Notes under the pieces: generated by a model | The model's input: only the letters and a program-made list of their open reading frames with translations | Told to the model about the DNA's origin: nothing | Database searches by the model: none | In this document: piece after piece, positions 51,559 to 57,788 of the stretch | How positions within the stretch are numbered: position 1 is the first letter of the stretch | Layout of the letters: every line of letters begins with the position of its first letter | Translations under genes and position numbers: made by a program | Origin: Thermoleophilia bacterium | GTDB lineage: Bacteria > Actinomycetota > Thermoleophilia > Solirubrobacterales > 70-9 | Length of the DNA: 57,788 bases | Assembly: GCA_016650125.1 (NCBI GenBank) | Contig: JAENWT010000017.1 | Coordinates: 1-57,788 of the forward strand | Reading direction: 5' to 3'

Positions 51559-51595
51559 CGGACAGGGCTTTCTTTTTGTCCATTTTTCGGACAGG
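51559..51595. promoter_or_regulatory. GGACA/TGTCC repeat region upstream of mmsA
   Basis: CGGACAGG occurs at 51559-51566 and again at 51588-51595. TGTCC (51577-51581) pairs with GGACA (51589-51593) across ATTTTTC, forming a dyad next to T-rich tracts. Placed about 55 bp upstream of the start, it is a likely operator controlling mmsA. Confidence 0.5.
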
Positions 51596-51605
51596 TCCGC
51601 CGGAG

Positions 51606-51636
51606 TACGCTGAGAGCGGACACTTAACCGAGGAGG
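51606..51636 (+). promoter_or_regulatory. mmsA -10 box and Shine-Dalgarno
   Basis: TACGCT (51606-51611) is a -10 candidate giving a leader of roughly 28 nt. AGGAGG (51631-51636) lies 9 nt before TTG 51646 and decides that start. It is the strongest Shine-Dalgarno I see in the window. Confidence 0.6.
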
Positions 51637-51645
51637 CCGAGGCGC

Positions 51646-53154
51646 TTGACCACTACAACCGACGGAATTTCGACGACAACCCTGAAGAACTACGTCAACG
51701 GAAGCTGGGTCGAAGCTTCCGGGGCCGAACTTCACCCGGTTCTGAACCCGGCCACCGGCGAGACGATCGCCCAGGTCCCTTTCTCGACCGCAGGCCACCT
51801 CGATGAAGCCGTGAAGGCCGCCCGCGCGGCCCTGCCGGCCTGGCGTGGTGTGAGCACGATCGCCCGGGCCCGGAAGCTGTTCGAACTGCGCGAGAAACTC
51901 ACAGCGAAGCAGGACGAAATCGCCCGCACCGTGGTGCTGGAGATGGGCAAGACCCTGCCCGACGCGACCGCCGAAGTCGGCCGCATGATCGAGATGGTCG
52001 AGGCGGCCACCGCGATCCCGACCACGATGCAGGGCCGGATCCTCGAGGACGTCGCCCGCGGAGTCGACGCGGAGACGATCCGCCAGCCGGTGGGGGTCTG
52101 CGCCGCGATCGTTCCCTTCAACTTCCCGGCGATGGTTCCGTTCTGGTTCCTGCCGTTCGCTATCGCCTGCGGCAACACCTTCATCCTCAAGCCTTCCGAG
52201 CAGGTACCGATGACCCAGGCCCTCGTGTTCGAGACGATCGACTCGCTCGACCTGCCCGACGGCGTGGTCAACCTGGTCAACGGTGGTCGTGAGATCGTCG
52301 AAGGCATCCTCGAGCACCCGGGGATCGACGCGATCTCCTTCGTCGGCTCGGCTCCGGTGGCGCAGATCGTCTACGAAGGCGCGGCCAAGACCGGCAAGCG
52401 TGTTCAGGCCCTCGGCGGAGCCAAGAACCACATGGTGATCTGCCCCGACGCGGTGGTCGAGCCGACCGTCAACGGCCTGATCGGCTCCGGCTTCGGCGCC
52501 GCCGGCCAGCGCTGCATGGCCGGCTCGGTGATCGTCACCATCGGCGAGGCCCACGACAAGGTGATCCCGGCCCTGGTCGAAGAGACGAAGAAGCTGAACG
52601 TCGGCAACGGACTTGACGAAGGCACCGACGTCGGCCCGGTCATCTCCTGCGACGCCCGGGACCGGATATCCGGCTGGGTCCAGCGCGCGGTCGATGACGG
52701 CGCCGAGCTCGTGGTCGACGGTCGCGATCCCGGCGGCGATCCAGAAGGGGCCTTCATCGGCCCGACCATTCTCGACAACGTCAAGCCCGACGACCCGATC
52801 ATCGGCGAAGAAGTCTTCGGCCCGGTGCTCACCGTGGTCAACGTCGACACGCTCGAAGAGGCGATCGAAGTCGTCAACGCCAGCCGCTTCGGCAACGGCG
52901 TCTCGATCTTCACCGAGTCCGCTTCGGCCGTGCGCAAGTTCCGCCACGACGTCGAGGTCGGAATGGTCGGCGTCAATATCGCAGTCGCCGCACCAGTGGC
53001 CTTCTTCCCGTTCTCCGGCTGGAAGGCCTCCTTCCTCGGCGACCTCCACGCTCACGGTCCAGACGCAGTCGAGTTCTTCACGAGGAAGAAGACCATCACG
53101 AGCCGGTACTTCTCGGGAGGCGCAACAAGCGGCTCCTACTTCGTGGAGCGCTAA
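51646..53154 (+). CDS. mmsA: Methylmalonate-semialdehyde dehydrogenase (CoA-acylating)
   Basis: The 502-residue aldehyde dehydrogenase starts at TTG 9 nt after AGGAGG. The nucleophile is C290 in GAAGQRCMAG. The motif QALGGAKNHMVI has Asn where ordinary ALDHs carry the general-base Glu, the mark of CoA-dependent MMSDH. PFNFPAMVPFWFLPFAIACGNTF and EEVFGPVL are also present. It converts methylmalonate or malonate semialdehyde to propionyl- or acetyl-CoA in valine, thymine or inositol catabolism. No other genes of those pathways are adjacent. The GGACA repeats suggest specific regulation. Its stop overlaps the convergent gene's stop (CTAA). Confidence 0.94.
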   Translation: MTTTTDGISTTTLKNYVNGSWVEASGAELHPVLNPATGETIAQVPFSTAGHLDEAVKAARAALPAWRGVSTIARARKLFELREKLTAKQDEIARTVVLEMGKTLPDATAEVGRMIEMVEAATAIPTTMQGRILEDVARGVDAETIRQPVGVCAAIVPFNFPAMVPFWFLPFAIACGNTFILKPSEQVPMTQALVFETIDSLDLPDGVVNLVNGGREIVEGILEHPGIDAISFVGSAPVAQIVYEGAAKTGKRVQALGGAKNHMVICPDAVVEPTVNGLIGSGFGAAGQRCMAGSVIVTIGEAHDKVIPALVEETKKLNVGNGLDEGTDVGPVISCDARDRISGWVQRAVDDGAELVVDGRDPGGDPEGAFIGPTILDNVKPDDPIIGEEVFGPVLTVVNVDTLEEAIEVVNASRFGNGVSIFTESASAVRKFRHDVEVGMVGVNIAVAAPVAFFPFSGWKASFLGDLHAHGPDAVEFFTRKKTITSRYFSGGATSGSYFVER

Positions 53155-54371
53155 GTCCCTAGGTCTACTGGTCTGCCGCGATCTTCGGGTCGATTAAAGT
53201 CCTGATCTTCTCCAACATCGGGCATTTCGAGCAGGAGGTCTTTTAGACGGGTGTCCCCGGTCCCTCTCACTCGTGCGGTTTCTGCGAATTCGGGCGGCAT
53301 GAGATCAAGGTAACGGTTGAAGGCTGGTCCTCTCAACGCGGTCGCCAGGATCGGCTTTACCAGTCGTGGGTGAACCTTCGGCACGGCATTCTGGAGTTTG
53401 AGCAGCAGCTCGAACTGTGGTTTGTGGCTGTCGCTGAAGGCGGAGTAGTTTTTCAGAGCCTGTTCCCGGCTCTGGAGCCCTTGGTGGACGGCTCGCAGTT
53501 CGAGGCCCAGGGCCAGCCCGAAATAGAGAGCGGGGCGGATGCCTTCCGCGGTGACCGGCAGGCAGTGGCCGGCCGAGTCGCCGGCGAAGAAAACGTTGTT
53601 GCCGGTGGCGGGACGCAGCTTGTGTGGGATCCAGTTGCCCTGGTAACCGTCCTTCTCGACCGGGAGGTCGTCGGCAAGCAGGTCGGTGGGTGGCCGCACC
53701 GGTTCACGGGGGTCGAACGATCCCATGCCGACCCGGACCTCGTCGCCGGCCGGGAACGACCAGCCGTAGCCGGCCGGCAGGTAGCGCCGGGTGATCCAGA
53801 CTTCGAAGTCGTCTCTGCCGCCGGAGGGGTGAACCTCGAGCCCTCGCGAGAGCGGGGCGTCCGGTGGCTGGTAACCCGCGCCGCCCGCCAGGACCCGTTT
53901 CCAGCCCATCGCATCGACCACCAGCGGTGCCTTGATCACGCCGCGATCGGTGTCGACCGCGATCGCCCCGTCGCCGTTCGATTCGGCCCGGCCGTTGACC
54001 TTGGCGGTCTCGAAGGTGGCGTCGCAGTCCTGCCAGAGCAGTTCGCAGAGGGTGCGATAATCGAAAGTCGAGAACGTCCATGGGACCGGGAGCCGGGTCG
54101 AGCCGTGGGCGGTGTGTGCCACGACCGTGTCGAAGCGCTGCTTCTCCGATTCCATCAGGCCGAGATTCTCCAGCCAGGCGGTGGGGGCCGCACAGGCCGA
54201 GGTCTGTCGCTCGCCGATCTCGTAACGGTCGAGCAGCAGCACGTCGGCGCCGGAGCCGGCCATCTGACGAGCGACCATAAGACCGGCGAAACTAGCGCCG
54301 CAAATCAGCAGACCCCGCGAGCCCGAAAGATCGGTCCGCTGTTCAACTGGTGTGGTAGCCCGTTTAGCCAT
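53151..54371 (-). CDS. Geranylgeranyl-reductase-like FAD-dependent oxidoreductase
   Basis: The 406-residue flavoprotein begins with a basic tail and the FAD motif GLLICGASFAGLMVARQMAGSG. The second FAD site is NNVFFAGDSAGHCLPVTAEGIRPALYFG, typical of the GGR/digeranylgeranylglycerophospholipid reductase and related halogenase group. GDEVRVGMGSFD lies between. Such enzymes hydrogenate polyprenyl chains or oxidise lipids. Reading starts at ATG 54371 behind TACTCT. Its stop codon shares bases with the mmsA stop. Substrate is not determined. Confidence 0.85.
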   Translation of the reverse strand: MAKRATTPVEQRTDLSGSRGLLICGASFAGLMVARQMAGSGADVLLLDRYEIGERQTSACAAPTAWLENLGLMESEKQRFDTVVAHTAHGSTRLPVPWTFSTFDYRTLCELLWQDCDATFETAKVNGRAESNGDGAIAVDTDRGVIKAPLVVDAMGWKRVLAGGAGYQPPDAPLSRGLEVHPSGGRDDFEVWITRRYLPAGYGWSFPAGDEVRVGMGSFDPREPVRPPTDLLADDLPVEKDGYQGNWIPHKLRPATGNNVFFAGDSAGHCLPVTAEGIRPALYFGLALGLELRAVHQGLQSREQALKNYSAFSDSHKPQFELLLKLQNAVPKVHPRLVKPILATALRGPAFNRYLDLMPPEFAETARVRGTGDTRLKDLLLEMPDVGEDQDFNRPEDRGRPVDLGT

Positions 54372-54377
54372 GACCCC

Positions 54378-54383
54378 AGAGTA
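54378..54383 (-). promoter_or_regulatory. -10 box TACTCT before the FAD oxidoreductase
   Basis: On the minus strand TACTCT (54383-54378) ends 6 nt before the ATG at 54371. Confidence 0.45.
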
Positions 54384-54403
54384 ATAAACGAAGGCTCAAG
54401 GCA

Positions 54404-54522
54404 CTCTGGCAACGGTTTCGTATCCATGACACGGGAAACCGCGGCCAGAGACAGACTGCTGGCGACGGCCCTTCGCTTTGGCCGGGGTTTCCTATCCATG
54501 GCCCGTGAAACCGCGGCCAGAG
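54404..54522. repeat. Double-hairpin element, copy 2 (119 bp)
   Basis: Hairpin C has arms 54404-54419 and 54435-54450 (14 of 16 pair; left arm CTCTGGCAACGGTTTC). Hairpin D has arms 54476-54491 and 54507-54522 (14 of 16; left arm CTTTGGCCGGGGTTTC). The right arms of C and D are identical (GAAACCGCGGCCAGAG). Gap 25 bp, period 72 bp and total length match copy 1, which is in the opposite orientation. The element lies between the FAD oxidoreductase gene and rpsA. Confidence 0.75.
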
Positions 54523-54579
54523 ATGATTGGCGCTGGGGCGGGGATTCCCTGCTAGGACGCGGCTTGCGGCGGATTCTGC

Positions 54580-54585
54580 GACAAT
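54580..54585 (+). promoter_or_regulatory. -10-like box GACAAT before rpsA
   Basis: GACAAT ends 8 nt before the rpsA GTG at 54594. The same hexamer precedes holA. Confidence 0.4.
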
Positions 54586-54593
54586 CCCGCGCT

Positions 54594-56252
54594 GTGACTA
54601 CAGAAAACACACTCCTACTCGCCCCAGAGGGGGTACCGGTCGAAGGTTCCAACGGTCTCTTGATTGAGGTCGATGGCCGGATCGTTCCAAACTACGCGGC
54701 CACATTGGTCTCTTTCGAGGAAGGCGATGTCGTCAACGGCAAAGTCGTCCGCATCGATCGGGACGAAGTGCTGCTCGACATCGGGTACAAGTCGGAGGGG
54801 GTAATCCCCGCCGGCGAGCTTTCGATCCGCAAGAACGTCGACACCTCGGAAGAGGTCGAGCTCGGCGAAGAGATCGATGCCCTGGTCGTTACGAAGGAAG
54901 ATGCCGAAGGACGTCTCATTCTTTCGAAGAAGCGTGCGCGCTTCGAGAAGGCATGGCGCAAGATCGAGACTGCCGCCGAATCCGGCCAGCCGGTCGAAGG
55001 CAACGTGATCGAAGTGGTCAAGGGTGGACTCATCATCGACCTCGGCATCCGTGGCTTCCTGCCCGCATCCCTCGTCGACATCCGCCGCGTCCACAACCTT
55101 GACGAGTTCATGAGCCAGACCCTGGAATGCAAGGTCATAGAGCTCAACCGCAGCCGCAACAACGTCGTCCTGTCCCGTCGCGCCGTGCTCGAAGAGGAGC
55201 GCAAGGAAGTCCGCGACCAGATCCTCGACCGTCTTCAGCCGGGCGAAGTCGTCGAAGGCAAGATCTCGAACATCGTCGACTTCGGCGCGTTCGTGGACCT
55301 CGAGGGCATCGACGGCCTCATCCACATCTCCGAGCTTTCCTGGAGCCACGTCAACCACCCGTCAGAGGTTGTTGCGATCGGCGACACGGTCAAGATCAAG
55401 GTGCTCGACATCGATCGCGACCGCCAGCGCATCTCCCTCGGCCTCAAGCAGACGCAGGAAGATCCGTGGCAGCGTGTGGTCAGCACTTACCGCTCCGGCG
55501 ACGTGCTCGAAGGCACCGTCACCAAGGTCGTCTCCTTCGGTGCGTTCGTCGAGATCCTCGACGGCGTCGAAGGCCTCGTCCACATCTCCGAGCTCGCCGA
55601 TCATCACGTCGAGAACCCGTCCGAAGTCGTCGAACTGGGCGCCCAGCTCAACGTCAAGATCCTCGAGATCGACGAAGAGCGCCGCCGCCTCTCGCTCAGC
55701 ATCAAGCGGGTCGAAGGCCAGAACATGCTGCTCGGCGGACTGGGTGCCGCTCTCGCGGCCGCTTCCGGACCGAGCGAAGGCGAAGCTGGAGCTGAGGCTG
55801 CCTCCGACCTGGAGCTCTCGGAGGAAGTCTTCACCGAAGAGGCTCCGGTCGAAGGCGATGACACCGTCGCGCCTGAAGTAGAGGCCGAAGTTGCTGAAGC
55901 CATCGCCGAAGTCGACGTCGCCGACGCCGTCGAAGAGGCAGCTGAAGAAGCGGTTCTCGAGGATGCGATTGAAGAGGCCGTAGTCGAAGAGGCGGTCGAA
56001 GAAGCGGTGGCCGAGGAAATCGTGGAAGAGGCAATCGAAGAAGTGGTAGCCGAGGAAATCGTCGAAGAGGCAATTGAAGAAGTGGTAGCCGAGGAAATCG
56101 TCGAGGAGGCAATCGAAGAAGCCGTCGCCGAGGAGATAGTCGAAGAGGCCGTCGCCGAGGAGGTCGCTGAAGAAGAAGTGGTTGCCGAAGCTGAGGAGAT
56201 CGAAGCCGAGGCGGCCGCCGAAGAGTCTGAAGACGGGGACGAAAAGTCCTGA
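54594..56252 (+). CDS. rpsA: Small ribosomal subunit protein bS1 with acidic repeat tail
   Basis: The start is GTG 54594, giving 552 residues; the frame is open far upstream through the repeat element but unconserved. Four S1 domains lie at roughly 42-112, 128-200, 216-285 and 302-372 (EGDVVNGKVVRIDRDEVLLDIG; GNVIEVVKGGLIIDLG; GKISNIVDFGAFVDLEGIDGLIHISEL; GTVTKVVSFGAFVEILDGVEGLVHISEL). Actinobacterial S1 also has four domains. It holds mRNA on the 30S subunit. The last 180 residues are almost entirely Ala, Val, Ile and Glu, with 13-residue repeats (VVAEEIVEEAIEE). coaE overlaps the stop. The tail is a clear oddity. Confidence 0.95.
   Translation: MTTENTLLLAPEGVPVEGSNGLLIEVDGRIVPNYAATLVSFEEGDVVNGKVVRIDRDEVLLDIGYKSEGVIPAGELSIRKNVDTSEEVELGEEIDALVVTKEDAEGRLILSKKRARFEKAWRKIETAAESGQPVEGNVIEVVKGGLIIDLGIRGFLPASLVDIRRVHNLDEFMSQTLECKVIELNRSRNNVVLSRRAVLEEERKEVRDQILDRLQPGEVVEGKISNIVDFGAFVDLEGIDGLIHISELSWSHVNHPSEVVAIGDTVKIKVLDIDRDRQRISLGLKQTQEDPWQRVVSTYRSGDVLEGTVTKVVSFGAFVEILDGVEGLVHISELADHHVENPSEVVELGAQLNVKILEIDEERRRLSLSIKRVEGQNMLLGGLGAALAAASGPSEGEAGAEAASDLELSEEVFTEEAPVEGDDTVAPEVEAEVAEAIAEVDVADAVEEAAEEAVLEDAIEEAVVEEAVEEAVAEEIVEEAIEEVVAEEIVEEAIEEVVAEEIVEEAIEEAVAEEIVEEAVAEEVAEEEVVAEAEEIEAEAAAEESEDGDEKS
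56004..56120 (+). repeat. Three 39-bp tandem repeats in the rpsA tail
   Basis: Units at 56004-56042, 56043-56081 and 56082-56120 encode (A/V)VAEEIVEEAIEE. A partial, degenerate fourth unit follows to about 56159. The units differ at few bases, so expansion looks recent. Length variation between strains is likely. Confidence 0.75.
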
Positions 56253-56821
56253 CGATCGGTCTGACCGGGGGCGTAGCTGCCGGGAAGTCGGAGGCACTTC
56301 AGGCCTTCAGCCGGCTGGGTGCGGCAACAGTTTCCGCCGACGCGATCGTGCATGACCTGCTCGACCGCGAGCCGATGCTGAGTCATCTGCGCGAGCGCTG
56401 GGGCGACGAAATCGAGACCGACGGGATCGCCGATCGCGATGCGATCGGCGCCCGCGTGTTCAACGATCCGGATGAGCTCACATGGCTTGAGCGCCAGATC
56501 CATCCGCTGGTCCAGACCGAGATCGCCGGCTGGTTCGGCGGCGTGCTTCCCGAAACGGAGTTCGCGGTGGTCGAGGTGCCTTTGCTCTTCGAAGGAGAGA
56601 TGGCAGACCGGTTCGACGTCACCGTTACGATAGTGGCCGAGGAAGCGACCCGCAGCGGGCGGGCCCGGTCCCGCGGCCACGTGGGGATCGAGGGCCGTGA
56701 GGTGCGCCAGCTCAGCCAGGCCGACAAGGCGGCACTGGCCGACCACGTCGTCAGCAACGACGGAACCCCCGAAGATCTCCAGATGCGCCTCGCCGAACTG
56801 CTCAGTGAACTCGGAGCGTAG
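56249..56821 (+). CDS. coaE: Dephospho-CoA kinase, probable CTG start
   Basis: The frame reads CTG ACG ATC GGT CTG ACC GGG from 56249, giving MTIGLTGGVAAGKSEALQAF, the standard CoaE N-terminus with P-loop at 7-14. An in-frame TGA at 56228 excludes any upstream start, and the next usual start codon (GTG 56348) would remove the P-loop and the SADAIVHDLL motif. So CTG 56249, overlapping the rpsA TGA as CTGA, is the best start. The 190-residue enzyme phosphorylates dephospho-CoA in the last step of CoA synthesis. Also seen are HPLVQTEI and VEVPLLFE. Coupling to rpsA is common in Actinomycetota. Confidence 0.9.
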   Translation: MTIGLTGGVAAGKSEALQAFSRLGAATVSADAIVHDLLDREPMLSHLRERWGDEIETDGIADRDAIGARVFNDPDELTWLERQIHPLVQTEIAGWFGGVLPETEFAVVEVPLLFEGEMADRFDVTVTIVAEEATRSGRARSRGHVGIEGREVRQLSQADKAALADHVVSNDGTPEDLQMRLAELLSELGA

Positions 56822-56871
56822 GCACGCCGGTGCCGACCGACCGCTCTGAATAGCCTGTAAGGCCTACGCGT

Positions 56872-57507
56872 ATGGCCAGCAATCGAACTTCAGCCGCTGC
56901 ACGACGCCGGCCCGGTCCGGGCGGTTCGGCGAACCAAAAAGGCAGCGGCGCCGGCAAGGCTTTGCTCTTCCTGTTCGGGATCCTGGCCGTTGGCGTGGTC
57001 TCGATCCTGCTGCTCTCCGATTTCTTCCAGCGCGGCATCCAGGAGGTCACGCTGCCGCTGCGCCACGAGAACGTGATCCGCCAGCAGTCAGAGGAGAAAG
57101 ACGTTGACGCGGCCCTGATTGCCGCGGTCATCTACTCCGAGTCGAAGTTCTCGGATGCCACCTCCACCGCCGGGGCAAGGGGGTTGATGCAGATCACCCC
57201 CGAGACCGCCCAGGAGATCGAGAAGCTGAGTGGAGGATCCACCTTCGAGGTCGATGACCTCAGCGACCCCGACATCAACATCCGTTACGGCACCTTCTAC
57301 CTGCGCCACCTGCTCGACATCTACGACGACGATCCGGTGGCGGCGCTCGCCGCTTACAACGCCGGTCCCGGAAACGCCGAAGCCTGGGGCGGCTCGGCGA
57401 TGACGATCGACGACATCGATTTCCCGGAGACGAAGGCATACGTCAAGAAGGTGCTTGAAAAGCAACGGGAATACCGCCACACCTACGACCTCGAGCTGGG
57501 TTACTGA
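56872..57507 (+). CDS. Membrane-anchored lytic transglycosylase (SLT domain)
   Basis: The 211-residue protein has a basic Gly-rich cytoplasmic start, one transmembrane helix (ALLFLFGILAVGVVSILLL, about 30-48) and a Slt70-like domain. The catalytic Glu is E90 in AAVIYSESKF, followed by GARGLMQITPETA and ALAAYNAGPGN. It would cleave glycan strands of peptidoglycan to 1,6-anhydro ends outside the membrane. Length is normal for a minimal SLT protein. Its stop and the next gene's start share a base (TGATG). Confidence 0.92.
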   Translation: MASNRTSAAARRRPGPGGSANQKGSGAGKALLFLFGILAVGVVSILLLSDFFQRGIQEVTLPLRHENVIRQQSEEKDVDAALIAAVIYSESKFSDATSTAGARGLMQITPETAQEIEKLSGGSTFEVDDLSDPDINIRYGTFYLRHLLDIYDDDPVAALAAYNAGPGNAEAWGGSAMTIDDIDFPETKAYVKKVLEKQREYRHTYDLELGY

Positions 57508-57788
57508 TGCGACTGCGCACCGTCGCGCTTGCCGGCGCGGTCGGCCTGGTGCTCGCCGATTCCTCGATCGTCGTCCTGGCCCTGCCGGAGATCTTCCGTG
57601 AGTTCGACACGACCATCGCCGGCGTCTCCTGGGTCCTGATCGTCTTCAACCTGGTGCTGGCGCTGCTCGCGGTGCCCGGCGCCCGGCTGGCCCGCCGTTT
57701 CGGTCCGGGACGCTCGGCCGCGGTGGGTCTGGCCGTGTTCGCCGGTGGCAGCCTGGTCTGCGGACTTTCGACCGGCCTGGGTCCATTG
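57507..57788 (+). CDS. MFS transporter, DHA2-like, partial
   Basis: An open frame starts at ATG 57507 inside the transglycosylase stop and runs off the window end (94 codons). It reads MRLRTVALAGAVGLVLADSS and then IVVLALPEIFREFDTTIAG and SWVLIVFNLVLALLAVPGA, with ARLARRFGPGR as the loop 2-3 motif. The Asp in helix 1 followed by ALP fits the 14-helix drug:proton antiporter family. Only the first three helices are visible. Confidence 0.7.
   Translation, partial: MRLRTVALAGAVGLVLADSSIVVLALPEIFREFDTTIAGVSWVLIVFNLVLALLAVPGARLARRFGPGRSAAVGLAVFAGGSLVCGLSTGLGPL

Noticed and set aside
56348-56350. GTG 56348 as the coaE start
   Set aside because: It lies after the P-loop and would give a dead kinase; the canonical N-terminus is present upstream.

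Overview
The window is high-GC bacterial DNA, densely coding on both strands with strong G/C preference at third codon positions. Gene content and order (leuS, comEA-comEC, holA/rpsT, murJ, lepA, hrcA-dnaJ-prmA-murI, yqeY-phoH-ybeY-era, hisIE-trpEGDC, trpFBA, polA, rpsA-coaE), a pair of mycobacterial-type MaoC dehydratases, an F420-dependent NADP reductase-like protein and a four-domain S1 with an acidic tail point to the phylum Actinomycetota. A deep branch such as Thermoleophilia/Solirubrobacterales fits best. That placement is inference from gene content, not a database match.

Layout. 1-1184: divergent promoter region and a ring-cleaving dioxygenase-like protein. 1240-3741: leuS. 3881-6477: a large secreted protein of unknown function on the minus strand with an elaborate upstream region. 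6478-10547: DNA uptake (comEA, comEC) and holA. 10581-14863: rpsT, murJ and a membrane glycosyltransferase-like protein. 14968-18123: lepA and a PAS-PAS-GGDEF diguanylate cyclase. 18146-18989: MaoC pair. 19046-22836: heat shock, PrmA and MurI. 22846-25858: small membrane protein, YqeY, PhoH, YbeY, Era. 25947-35147: lipoprotein, hisIE and all seven trp genes in two blocks separated by an HtrA protease. 35180-37942: small membrane protein, a phosphofructokinase with PPi-type active-site residues, an F420-NADP reductase-like protein and an epimerase. 38040-42105: two tandem secreted RTX-like repeat paralogues. 42140-45663: flavin reductase-like protein, malic enzyme, secreted alpha/beta hydrolase. 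45748-48697: polA, frameshifted, and a decayed transporter. 48699-54371: MFS transporter, lipocalin-like protein, META lipoprotein, mmsA and a geranylgeranyl-reductase-like flavoprotein. 54594-57788: rpsA, coaE, a lytic transglycosylase and the start of a second MFS transporter.

Genes are tightly packed and many are translationally coupled through NTGA overlaps (ATGA, GTGA and, unusually, CTGA). At least 17 transcription-unit heads carry a TANNNT box whose last T lies 6-9 nt before the start codon, which suggests widespread leaderless transcription. mmsA is the clear exception, with a strong Shine-Dalgarno and a leader.

The most unusual items are: a 119-bp double-hairpin element present twice in opposite orientations with identical geometry; CTG start codons for comEC and coaE; polA split by a frameshift exactly where an ATGA restart precedes the polymerase domain; the tandem RTX-like secreted proteins; and a secreted protein with a membrane-active-looking helical core whose upstream region carries phased GGGACG repeats. 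I saw no tRNA, rRNA, CRISPR array, insertion sequence or phage gene.
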